Source: Bowmanella dokdonensis
Lineage (GTDB): Bacteria > Pseudomonadota > Gammaproteobacteria > Enterobacterales > Alteromonadaceae
Length of the DNA stretch: 64,000 nucleotides
Direction: 5' to 3'
Assembly: GCF_017254865.1 (NCBI RefSeq)
Contig: NZ_JAFKCV010000002.1
Span: forward strand, 103,740-167,739
Position 1 is the first letter of the stretch. The number at the start of each line of letters is the position of its first letter. The translations under genes and the position numbers were made by a program. Positions 34,379-42,519 of this stretch are shown one piece after another. Under the pieces are notes generated by a model. That model was not told where the DNA came from. It did no database searches and worked only from the letters and a program-made list of their open reading frames with translations.

Positions 34379-36241
34379 ATGTTCAGTCGACTCAGTCGTT
34401 CAGTGGTATTCAAGATTGGCCTGCTGATGTTTGCCATCAGCCTGCTGGCCGTGGTCAGTATGGCCAGTTCGGTATTTATCAGCGACAGTGCCGAGTCCGA
34501 TGCCTATGCGGTCAATCTTTCCGGTTCCCTGCGTATGCAGAGTTATCAAATCCTGAATACCCTGCTGTTGCCTGAGCAGGAAGACGGGAGCAAAGGTGAC
34601 AAACTAGCGAACCTGATGGAGAGTTTTACTGCCAAACTGCAACAACCTGTGATCCGGCGCCCTGCCATGGAGGATGTGGACAGTGACCACCACATGCTCT
34701 ATCAACAGATACTCGGCGACTGGCAGGCTCATATCCAGCCCGCCATCGTTACCGCCATCGACAGGCCGCAGACTATTCCCGCCCTGCAGACCCAGGTGGC
34801 AGCCCTGGTGGAAAAGATAGATCAACTGGTTAATCTGCATCAGTACCATGCCGAGAAAAACGTGGCCTCCATTCGCCTGATCCAGGGATTGGCCCTGCTG
34901 GCCACGGCTCTGCTGATCATTGTCGCCATGTTTATTATCAATCATCAGATAAAGCAGCCCCTTGCCCAGTTGACCCAGATAGCCCGCCAGATTGGTCGCG
35001 GTGATTTTACCGGTAAGGCCAATGACACAGGCAATGACGAACTGGCCCTGCTGGGTCATACCCTTAACCATATGTCCGATGCCCTCAGTCGTTCCCATGC
35101 GCAGATGGAAAAGAAAGTCCGTGACAAGACCCTGCGTCTGGAGCAGAGCAATCAGTCCATCGAACTGCTCTACCACATCAGCAAGAGCATGCAAAACGGT
35201 ACTGACGGGCCGGCTGAGTTTGAGCCGTTACTGAAGCGTTTGTCTGAGATTATCGGGCTGCCGGATCTGGACCTCTGCGTAATGACCGGGTCCGGTAACA
35301 CACCCTACGAGCACCTGATGACCTGCGACAAGATCCTGCCGGCCAATTGTGTGGCCCAGGAATGTTCCGGCTGTGTGGAAGGTACCGTCCGGATTGAGGA
35401 CAAGCTGCGGTTTCCCCTGACCCGGGGCAAGGACAACTATGGTGTGCTGGTCTGTCAGTTAATACCCGGACAGCAGTTGGAGACCTGGCAAATGCGCCTG
35501 CTTAATTCTGTGGCAGAACAACTGGCTGTCAGCCTGAGCCTTCGCGACCAGCAGGAACAGAGTCATCGTCTGGCCCTGATGCATGAGCGTACGGTCATAG
35601 CCCGTGAACTGCATGATTCTTTGGCCCAGGCCCTCTCCTACCTGAAAATTCAGGTAGCGCGGCTGGAAAAGACCCTGCAAAAACCGGACGGCATTGAACA
35701 GTTGCCGCCGGTTATCGACGAGTTGAAGACCGGCCTGAGCTCCGCTTACCGGGAATTAAGAGAACTGCTGACCACCTTCCGGCTGAAAATGGATGGCCGG
35801 GGCTTGTACAGCGCCATGGAGCAAAGCCTGCGGCAATTGCAGGAACGTTCAGACCAGATTCGCTTTGAACTGGCATTTAATGTGGAGAACCTCCCGTTTA
35901 GCCCCAACGAAGAGATTCATCTTTTGCAGATCACCCGGGAGGCGGCACAGAACGCGCTGCACCATTCCCAGGGCGATAAAGTCCAGGTCAGCCTGGAACG
36001 GGAACAAGAGGAGCCATCCCGGGTACGTCTGACCATTCGTGACAACGGGGTGGGAATTGGCGAGGATCCCAGCAAGCTGAACCACTACGGTCTGGCCATT
36101 ATGCAGGAACGCAGCCGCAACCTTGGCGGCGAGCTGGCCATTCGCCGTCACCCCCAGGGTGGCACTGAAGTGAGTTTCGAATTCGAGCCCGAATATTATG
36201 CCAAGCGCCAGAAAGACCATCTTGCAGTAGAACTGCATTAG
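34379..36241 (+). CDS. narX: nitrate/nitrite sensor kinase NarX
   Basis: 620 aa from the ATG at 34379 (AGGGG upstream). Two membrane helices (about 11-33 and 160-180) flank a periplasmic sensor domain with the nitrate-binding P-box NLSGSLRMQSYQIL. A HAMP domain follows, then a central module with clustered cysteines (CDKILPANC, CSGCVEG) and a HisKA_3/HATPase kinase with phospho-acceptor in ARELHDSLAQ (His about 411). It phosphorylates NarL. Divergent from narG. An imperfect inverted heptamer pair TACTCCC/GGGAGTA lies at about 34331-34353 in its leader. Confidence 0.95.
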   Translation: MFSRLSRSVVFKIGLLMFAISLLAVVSMASSVFISDSAESDAYAVNLSGSLRMQSYQILNTLLLPEQEDGSKGDKLANLMESFTAKLQQPVIRRPAMEDVDSDHHMLYQQILGDWQAHIQPAIVTAIDRPQTIPALQTQVAALVEKIDQLVNLHQYHAEKNVASIRLIQGLALLATALLIIVAMFIINHQIKQPLAQLTQIARQIGRGDFTGKANDTGNDELALLGHTLNHMSDALSRSHAQMEKKVRDKTLRLEQSNQSIELLYHISKSMQNGTDGPAEFEPLLKRLSEIIGLPDLDLCVMTGSGNTPYEHLMTCDKILPANCVAQECSGCVEGTVRIEDKLRFPLTRGKDNYGVLVCQLIPGQQLETWQMRLLNSVAEQLAVSLSLRDQQEQSHRLALMHERTVIARELHDSLAQALSYLKIQVARLEKTLQKPDGIEQLPPVIDELKTGLSSAYRELRELLTTFRLKMDGRGLYSAMEQSLRQLQERSDQIRFELAFNVENLPFSPNEEIHLLQITREAAQNALHHSQGDKVQVSLEREQEEPSRVRLTIRDNGVGIGEDPSKLNHYGLAIMQERSRNLGGELAIRRHPQGGTEVSFEFEPEYYAKRQKDHLAVELH

Positions 36242-36445
36242 GCCTTCATCAGCTCAGGGACGGCAACCCTGGCCTCACATTACAATTTCGGCATCTGGTC
36301 GCGTTGTGTAACCATTTGTCCGTAAAGGCCCGCTTCGCTCAACGCCAGTCCCTGGTGGAAGCCAATGCTCTAGTAGAGCACCAGCTCAGTCCCCTGAAAA
36401 TTTAACCAAAAGGGGGTTGGCATCTTGTAGCTGCATTTGAACCCG

Positions 36446-36781
36446 TTACACCTTCTGCGCCGAAACAGAGCCCTTCCTTGCCAGCAGCTTATGTAACTTC
36501 TGGCGCTCCCCCTCTGCAAACATTATATGGCCCACCGGGATTTCGCTGTCCAGGGTTTCAATCAGCGTTTTAGCCTCCAGTTCGCTGAAACCACCGCATA
36601 ACTCTATCAGCTCGATGCCTTCGCCCTTCAGGGTCCGGGCCTGCTCTATCGCCTGATTGAGGTCCGACACACAACGGATATGGGTCTGGAATGACTCGGA
36701 TTGGATGTCGGACTTGTGATATTCAGGCTGGTATCCCGGTGCCTTGACAATAAAACCGTAACGCTGGACAGACATAGGCAT
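36446..36781 (-). CDS. DUF6506-type small protein
   Basis: 111 aa, soluble, alpha/beta. The segment IELIELCGGFSELEAKTLIE resembles the small DUF6506 family as I remember it. It points away from narL and has a NarL heptamer (ATGGGTA, 36792-36798) right before its start, so nitrate could affect it. It separates narX from narL, which are adjacent in most genomes. The first ATG is used; a second lies two codons later. The 200 bp between it and narX contain no recognised feature. Function unknown. Confidence 0.7.
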   Translation of the reverse strand: MPMSVQRYGFIVKAPGYQPEYHKSDIQSESFQTHIRCVSDLNQAIEQARTLKGEGIELIELCGGFSELEAKTLIETLDSEIPVGHIMFAEGERQKLHKLLARKGSVSAQKV

Positions 36782-36902
36782 GCTCGTTGTAATGGGTAAA
36801 GGTCTATCCTCCTGCCCACTGAATTAAATTTCAATCTGTTTTGTTTGATTGCGCCCGCACCGGGGACTGACGGCCTGGTTTCAGAGGCAAAATTTAGTCT
36901 CC

Positions 36903-36918
36903 TACCTCTTTGTAGGTA
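36903..36918. promoter_or_regulatory. NarL 7-2-7-like site upstream of narL
   Basis: TACCTCT-TT-GTAGGTA: left heptamer fits TACYYMT fully, right heptamer at six of seven positions. Lies 88 bp before narL and may mediate autoregulation. Confidence 0.6.
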
Positions 36919-37005
36919 CCCACCTAACTCGTCTGGTCGGTTGGCATCCCTCCCACTTGCCGTTAACCTGTACCTAAAATAATTCCAATCCTTTTGGAGA
37001 TCACT

Positions 37006-37662
37006 ATGCCATCCATGAGTCCCGCCACCATTTTGATGGTGGACGACCACCCCCTGTTGCGTAAGGGCCTGACCCAACTGATTGAACTGGAAGACGATCT
37101 AGAAGTGATCGGAGAAGCGAGCAACGGTGAGGATGCCATTCGCCTGGCAGTGGAACTGGAACCTGACCTTATCAGTCTGGATCTGAATATGCAGGGTATG
37201 GATGGGCTGCAGACCCTCAAAGCCATGCGTGATCAGGGAGTGGATGCCAGAATTATCATGCTGACCGTATCTGACAGTGACGAAGATGTGGTGGAAGCGA
37301 TACGTTTGGGTGCCGACGGCTATCTCCTCAAAGATATGGAGCCTGAGGATATCATCGCCAGATTGCGCGAGGCAGTGCTAGGCAAGATGGTGATGAGTCC
37401 TAAGCTGACCGAGATCCTCGCTACCGCCCTGCGCCGACCCCAGCGGCAGACCAACCGGGCCATAGCCAGTCTGACCAGCCGTGAACTGGAGATCCTCAAG
37501 CTGATTGCCAAAGGCCTGAGCAACAAATTGATCGCCCGCGAACTGGATATTTCCGACGGTACGGTAAAAGTCCATGTTAAGCACCTGCTGAAGAAATTGG
37601 ATCTGCGCTCCCGGGTGGAAGCCGCCGTTTGGATGGTTAATCAACAGGGTAAGAACGAATGA
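37006..37662 (+). CDS. narL: nitrate response regulator NarL
   Basis: 218 aa from the ATG at 37006 (TTGGAGA upstream). Receiver domain (about 7-125) with acidic pair DD13-14, phospho-acceptor D59 in SLDLNM and Lys in LLKDM. C-terminal LuxR/NarL helix-turn-helix (about 150-212) with LTSRELEILKLIAKGLSNKLIA-type motif. Partner of NarX. It binds TACYYMT heptamers, several of which occur in this window. Overlaps moeA by 4 bp. Confidence 0.95.
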   Translation: MPSMSPATILMVDDHPLLRKGLTQLIELEDDLEVIGEASNGEDAIRLAVELEPDLISLDLNMQGMDGLQTLKAMRDQGVDARIIMLTVSDSDEDVVEAIRLGADGYLLKDMEPEDIIARLREAVLGKMVMSPKLTEILATALRRPQRQTNRAIASLTSRELEILKLIAKGLSNKLIARELDISDGTVKVHVKHLLKKLDLRSRVEAAVWMVNQQGKNE

Positions 37663-38888
37663 ATTGTGATAGCCAGCCGGGCCTGTTGCCTCTGGAGCAA
37701 GCTCTGGAACAGATGTTATCGGAACTGTCTACAGTAGTGGATAAGCAGAAGGTTACTATTGAACAGGCCTGTGGCAGGGTGCTGGCCGAACCGGTATTAG
37801 CCGGTTTTAATATTCCTCCCTATGACAATTCGGCTATGGATGGCTACGCCCTGCACGCCGACGAAGCTGCCGGTGGCCCTCTGCAACTGATTGGTATCAG
37901 TTTTGCTGGCACGCCATTTGAAGGCCGGGTGCTAAGCGGCCAAACGGTACGTATCATGACAGGGGCCATGATTCCCCCCGGTGCCGATGCCGTGGTGATG
38001 CAGGAACAGGTGGAAGTCCGTAATCAGCAGATCCTGTGCAACCATCAACCCAAGCCGGGTGAGAATATTCGCAGGGCCGGCGAAGACATCCGCCAGGGTG
38101 AAACCGTATTGCCGGCTGGAAAAAAACTGACGCCTGTGGATATCGGTCTTTTGGCTTCACTGGGCATCGCTGAGATTTGTGTATTCGAACCGCTCAACGT
38201 CGCTTTGTTCTCATCCGGGGATGAACTGGTACTGCCAGGACGGGCACTGGATAAAGGACAAATCTATGACAGTAATCGCCCTGCCCTGCGCGCAGCACTG
38301 CAGCAGTTGGGCATTCAGGTACTGGACCTGGGAGTTGTTCCGGATGACAAACAGGCACTTCGGGATTCGCTGGACAAGGCAGCCTCTCAATGCCACGGCT
38401 TGATCAGTTCCGGAGGGGTATCGGTCGGTGAGGCCGATTTTACCCGCGAAATACTGGCCGAAAAGGGCCAGATCGGATTCTGGAAACTGGCCATCAAGCC
38501 CGGCAAACCTTTTGCTTTTGGCCGTTTAGGCCAGTGCGCCTTCTTTGGTCTTCCCGGTAATCCCGTCTCGGCCTGGGTTACCTTTGAACAACTGGTGCTG
38601 CCAGCGCTTCAGCGTTTGTCCGGCGAGCAGTCTGCCAGTTCCATGACCCTGACAGCCATAGCCGGTGAAGATCTAAAAAAACGCCCGGGACGGATGGATT
38701 TTCAGCGCGGCATCTGCTGGCGGGATGAAAAGGGCGAGCTGCTGGTCAAAAGTACCGGCAATCAAAGCTCTGGGGTGATGACCTCCATTGCCCGCGCCAA
38801 CTGCTATATTCTGCTTGAACAGCAACGAGGTCCGGTCAAGGTCGGTGAATCTGTGTCCATCCAGCTATTTGACAGCCTGCCGGTGTAA
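37659..38888 (+). CDS. moeA: molybdopterin molybdenumtransferase MoeA
   Basis: 409 aa. Inserts molybdate into adenylated molybdopterin. N-terminal PPYDNSAMDGYAL, GAMIPPGADAVVMQE, then the MogA-like domain with SSGGVSVGEADFTRE and GLPGNPVSAWVTFE are all MoeA landmarks. Its ATG overlaps narL by 4 bp, so regulator and cofactor gene are translationally coupled. Together with mog it completes the cofactor for NarG. Confidence 0.95.
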   Translation: MNCDSQPGLLPLEQALEQMLSELSTVVDKQKVTIEQACGRVLAEPVLAGFNIPPYDNSAMDGYALHADEAAGGPLQLIGISFAGTPFEGRVLSGQTVRIMTGAMIPPGADAVVMQEQVEVRNQQILCNHQPKPGENIRRAGEDIRQGETVLPAGKKLTPVDIGLLASLGIAEICVFEPLNVALFSSGDELVLPGRALDKGQIYDSNRPALRAALQQLGIQVLDLGVVPDDKQALRDSLDKAASQCHGLISSGGVSVGEADFTREILAEKGQIGFWKLAIKPGKPFAFGRLGQCAFFGLPGNPVSAWVTFEQLVLPALQRLSGEQSASSMTLTAIAGEDLKKRPGRMDFQRGICWRDEKGELLVKSTGNQSSGVMTSIARANCYILLEQQRGPVKVGESVSIQLFDSLPV

Positions 38889-38926
38889 TCCCGTTAATCT
38901 TTGATTATTCACCACAGAAAAAACAG

Positions 38927-39025
38927 AGGAAAATCCGATGTTATCGCGCAGAGGCCGCAGGGACGTGGAGAGGGAAAAGCGGGGGGACGTTGATTTTCCT
39001 TGGCGGCTTGGCGGGCTCTGCGCGA
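38927..39025. repeat. intergenic element with two interleaved inverted repeats
   Basis: AGGAAAATC (38927-38935) pairs with GATTTTCCT (38992-39000), and TCGCGCAGAG (38944-38953) with CTCTGCGCGA (39016-39025). The arms interleave rather than nest. The composition resembles the 'cacagag...ctctgcgcgag' intergenic repeats seen in many proteobacteria. Lies between convergent moeA and hemN. Confidence 0.55.
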
Positions 39026-39068
39026 GAAAATCATTCCCATAAGGCCGAGGTTGTCTGTCGTGGTTAAT

Positions 39069-40430
39069 TCAGACCACTTTGGAGTAGCGCTGCTGGTCCT
39101 GGCTCAGATAGGCATCGAAACAGGCACAAATGCTGCGCACCCAGAAACGTCCCAACTCAGTGACCCGAATCTGGTTATCCTCAATATTAACGAGACCATC
39201 ATCGACAAAGGGTGTCAGTCTGTCCCCCGCCTCGCAGAAATATCCCCAAAAGTCCTGTATCTTCCACTGTCGGCAAAATAAGTCGATATCCAGGGAAAAA
39301 TGACAGATCAGCTGTGAAATCAAGGCCGCCCGCAAGCGATCATCCGATCTTAGAATAAAGCCCTTTTCCACAGGTACGCGGGCGGACATCAGAGCCTGAT
39401 AATAGTCGGGCAGCGCCTTGTGGTTCTGCCATAGTACCCCATCTACCTGGCTGATGGAGGAGACACCAAGCCCTACCAGGGCATCCTGGCCAGCGGTGGT
39501 GTAGCCTTGGAAGTTGCGTTGTAACCTGCCCTGCTGCTGGGCTATGGCCAGGGTATCAGTAGCTTTGGCGAAGTGATCCATGCCGATGAACTGATAGTTC
39601 GCTTCAACAAAGCGTTCAATGGCCAGGGTCAGCAGGTTCAGCTTGGTGGTCGCATCCGGCAGGCTGTCATCGGCTATTTTACGCTGGGCGGCGAAGCGAC
39701 TGGGCAAATGGGCATAGCTGAAAAGTGACAGCCGGTCAGGGTTCAGTTCCACTATTTGCTCCAGGGTCTGGGCAAAGCTGTCGGGATGCTGAAACGGCAG
39801 CCCGTAGACCAGATCCAGATTGACGGACTCAAACCCCAGTTCCCTGCACAATGCAACCTGATGACGAATCAACGCCGTCTCCTGCACCCGGTTAATAGCA
39901 ATCTGGACCTTCTCATCCAGGTCCTGCACACCGAAGCTGACGCGGTTGAATCCCAGCCTATGAAGGTGTCGCAGCTTGTCGTCACTGCAACTGCGGGGAT
40001 CGATTTCGATGCTGATCTCAGCACCGGAATCAATGCGGAAATGCGCCTTTAGCAGTTCCATCAGACAGGTCAGTTGCGTTTCTGTCAGAAAAGTGGGAGT
40101 ACCGCCGCCCAGATGGATCTGGCCGATGGTCTTGTCTGCCATCAAAGGCTGATACAGGGCCATTTCCTGGGCCAGTGCCTGCAGATACTCATCGGCTTTA
40201 TGCTGATGGCGCGTGATGACCTTGTTGCAGCCGCAGTAGTAACAAAGCTTGTGGCAAAAAGGGATATGAATATACAGACTCATCCGGCTGGGCGCCTGCG
40301 CGATGGCCGGGGCAATCCTGTCACGGTCGAACCCGCTGTTCAGTGCCAGGGCGGTTGGGTAAGAGGTATAACGGGGACCATTGATGTTGTACTTGGCAAT
40401 CAGGTCCGGTGTCCAGGCTGGCTTGGTCAT
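39069..40430 (-). CDS. hemN: oxygen-independent coproporphyrinogen III oxidase HemN
   Basis: 453 aa radical-SAM enzyme that makes protoporphyrinogen IX without oxygen. SAM-cluster ligands C59-x3-C63-x2-C66-x-C68 (CHKLCYYCGC), GGGTPTFL and the N-terminal NINGPRYTSYPTA are as in E. coli HemN. It supplies haem for the cytochromes of denitrification. An FNR-like box lies 58 bp upstream. Confidence 0.96.
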   Translation of the reverse strand: MTKPAWTPDLIAKYNINGPRYTSYPTALALNSGFDRDRIAPAIAQAPSRMSLYIHIPFCHKLCYYCGCNKVITRHQHKADEYLQALAQEMALYQPLMADKTIGQIHLGGGTPTFLTETQLTCLMELLKAHFRIDSGAEISIEIDPRSCSDDKLRHLHRLGFNRVSFGVQDLDEKVQIAINRVQETALIRHQVALCRELGFESVNLDLVYGLPFQHPDSFAQTLEQIVELNPDRLSLFSYAHLPSRFAAQRKIADDSLPDATTKLNLLTLAIERFVEANYQFIGMDHFAKATDTLAIAQQQGRLQRNFQGYTTAGQDALVGLGVSSISQVDGVLWQNHKALPDYYQALMSARVPVEKGFILRSDDRLRAALISQLICHFSLDIDLFCRQWKIQDFWGYFCEAGDRLTPFVDDGLVNIEDNQIRVTELGRFWVRSICACFDAYLSQDQQRYSKVV

Positions 40431-40487
40431 GGAACTCTCAATCTTTTGATGTCAGGACGATAGTAGCGACTAATGGCAATTCGAAAC

Positions 40488-40501
40488 TTGATCCATCACA
40501 A
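40488..40501 (-). promoter_or_regulatory. FNR-like box of hemN
   Basis: TTGATCCATCACAA: left half perfect, right half three of five. Distance to the hemN start (58 bp) suits a -41.5 activator site. Confidence 0.55.
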
Positions 40502-40522
40502 GGCTAGGATGTTTAAGCAGCT

Positions 40523-40548
40523 ATCAGGCCCGGTAAACCGGGCCTGAT
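40523..40548. terminator. strong hairpin after the narK2-type gene
   Basis: ATCAGGCCCGG-TAAA-CCGGGCCTGAT, an 11-bp stem 13 bp beyond the transporter stop. No clear T run on the minus strand, so it may be a weak terminator or an mRNA end protector. Confidence 0.55.
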
Positions 40549-40560
40549 ATGTGTAGCTTA

Positions 40561-42174
40561 TCAAGGGTTATAGAACTGGCCGTTCTTGCGCAGGTAGAAG
40601 AACCAGTTGAGTACCATGCACACTGCATAGAAGATGGCAAAACCGATCAGTGCTACCTCTGGTGTGGTGGCCTTGATTTGCTCGCCGAATACCTTGGGAA
40701 TATAGAAGGCACCATAGGCGGCGACTGCAGAGGTCCAGCCCAGCACCGGACCAGCCTGTTCCTTGGGAAAGACCATGGCAATGGTACGGAAGGTCGAGCC
40801 GTTGCCTATTCCAGTGGCAGCGAACAGCACCAGGAACAGGATGAAGAATGGCCAGAAGAATTCCTGTGGCGTGGCGGACTGATAAGCCAGATACATATAG
40901 TAGGCGGCACCAAGTGAGGACAGTACCATGACCAGGGCACACAGTTGGGTGACCAACGCCCCACCCCATTTATCGGCAATCCAGCCGCCTACAGGACGAA
41001 TGAGCGCACCGATAAAAGGTGCCATCCAGGCATACATCAGCGCGCTGGGGCCGGCCGGGTTGGGGGTATTGTGGGTCATCACCCCATCCACCATAATGTG
41101 CTGGAACCCGAATATGACTTTGATGGCCAGCGGAAAGGCGGCGGCAAAGCCGATAAAGGAGCCGAAGGTCATGGTGTAGATAATACTCATCACCCAGGTA
41201 TGGTGATTCCGGAAGATCTGATACTGCCGGGTCAGACTTTTGCCGATGGCACCAGGCAGCAGTTTAAGCAGAAACACGGTGAGGTTGATCACCAACACCA
41301 GCACGATCTCCTTGGGGATCTCCCAGCCAGAGCCATTGGCGGCTTCGGGCAGAATCAGCCACAGACCGGCCACGGCGGTAAACAGACCAATCAGCAACAT
41401 GGCACTGATCATCAACATGGCACTCACGGGATTGGGCAAATCCGGGGTAACCTCGGCGGTGCGGATATTATGCATACCGAACCAGGAAGCAAAGGCCAGG
41501 GGGACCAGGAACAACAGCCAGACAAAACCGCCGTTCTGGATCCAGGTATCGCTGCCCGCCGGGATCTTACCGATCAGGGTACCGGAGGAGGTCACCAGGG
41601 AAACGGGGTCGCCACCCAGAACACCAAATGCGCCAAAGGTCATAAACAACGGAATCAGCACCTGCATGGTGGTGACACCGAAATTGCCCAGCCCGGCATT
41701 CAGCCCCAGGGCCAGACCCTGCTGGTTCTTGGGAAAGAAGAAGCTGATATTGGACATGGAAGAGGCAAAGTTACCGCCACCTATGCCGGATAACAGGGCC
41801 AGCAACTGATACTGCCAAAGGGGCGTGTCAGGATTTTGCAGGGCGACACCGGTAAAGAATGCCGGAATCATCAGCAAACTGGTGGTAAAGAAAATGGTGT
41901 TGCGGCCGCCGCAGAAGCGGATAAAAAAGCTGCTGGGAATACGTAAGGTGGCACCGGACAGACCGGCGATGGCTGTCAGGGTAAAAAGTTCATCCGCACT
42001 GAACGGATAGCCCGCATTCATCATCTGTACGGTCAGGATCCCCCAGTAAAGCCACACGGCAAACCCGCACAACAAACTGGGAATGGAGATCCACAGATTT
42101 TGCCGGGCAATGGATTTGCCCCTGGACTCCCAGAATCCCTGATCTTCCGGATCCCAACGGTCTAAATTGGCCAT
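40561..42174 (-). CDS. narK: NarK2-type nitrate/nitrite antiporter
   Basis: 537 aa major-facilitator protein with 12 helices. The nitrate signature GGGNFASSMSNISFFFPKNQ (about residues 140-160) and its C-terminal counterpart in GIGNGSTFRTIA are visible. The length exceeds that of NarK1 types because of a long N-terminal extension and an insert near 190-210. Likely exchanges nitrate for nitrite across the inner membrane. The 155 bp before it hold no good FNR or NarL pair. Reads away from the repeat at 42332. Confidence 0.93.
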   Translation of the reverse strand: MANLDRWDPEDQGFWESRGKSIARQNLWISIPSLLCGFAVWLYWGILTVQMMNAGYPFSADELFTLTAIAGLSGATLRIPSSFFIRFCGGRNTIFFTTSLLMIPAFFTGVALQNPDTPLWQYQLLALLSGIGGGNFASSMSNISFFFPKNQQGLALGLNAGLGNFGVTTMQVLIPLFMTFGAFGVLGGDPVSLVTSSGTLIGKIPAGSDTWIQNGGFVWLLFLVPLAFASWFGMHNIRTAEVTPDLPNPVSAMLMISAMLLIGLFTAVAGLWLILPEAANGSGWEIPKEIVLVLVINLTVFLLKLLPGAIGKSLTRQYQIFRNHHTWVMSIIYTMTFGSFIGFAAAFPLAIKVIFGFQHIMVDGVMTHNTPNPAGPSALMYAWMAPFIGALIRPVGGWIADKWGGALVTQLCALVMVLSSLGAAYYMYLAYQSATPQEFFWPFFILFLVLFAATGIGNGSTFRTIAMVFPKEQAGPVLGWTSAVAAYGAFYIPKVFGEQIKATTPEVALIGFAIFYAVCMVLNWFFYLRKNGQFYNP

Positions 42175-42331
42175 AACCTTATCCTCGTTTGATAGAAAAG
42201 CCTGACAACACTATCCGTTGGCGGCTCCCTTACGGCAATTCGCATCTGGGGGTATGGGCACAAGTCATTGGGATAAGACTGCTATCTCTTTAGTGATACT
42301 CCGGGAGGTCTCCACCGGTCTGCCCAGGGCG
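42175..42331. other. gap upstream of the NarK2-type gene, nothing recognised
   Basis: This 157-bp stretch plus the repeat that follows separates the transporter from the kinase-phosphatase gene. I see no reading frame of note, no FNR box and only heptamer-like sequences with mismatches. Confidence 0.4.
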
Positions 42332-42497
42332 TGTTGATCTTTTATATTGGCCCTCTGCTGGCGTCCATTTTTTTGCCCCGCAAGGAAGACGGAGTGCAGT
42401 TTAGTGGGGCTGAAAAAGCGACTGACCAATGGGAATGGAACCCATCGGAACAGCGAAGCGGTGAAATATAGGGATATATTTCATATCACGCTGCCGG
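42332..42497 (+). repeat. dispersed intergenic repeat, copy B
   Basis: Same element as copy A at 4958-5121, here on the plus strand. Shared blocks include GATCTTTTATATTG, GCGACTGACCAATGGG, GGAACAGCGAAGCGGTGAAA and ATATATTTCAT. It ends 22 bp from the stop codon of the kinase-phosphatase gene. It lacks the poly-A/T terminator found beside copy A. Confidence 0.75.
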
Positions 42498-42519
42498 ACG
42501 GAACAATGGGCCATTGTGG

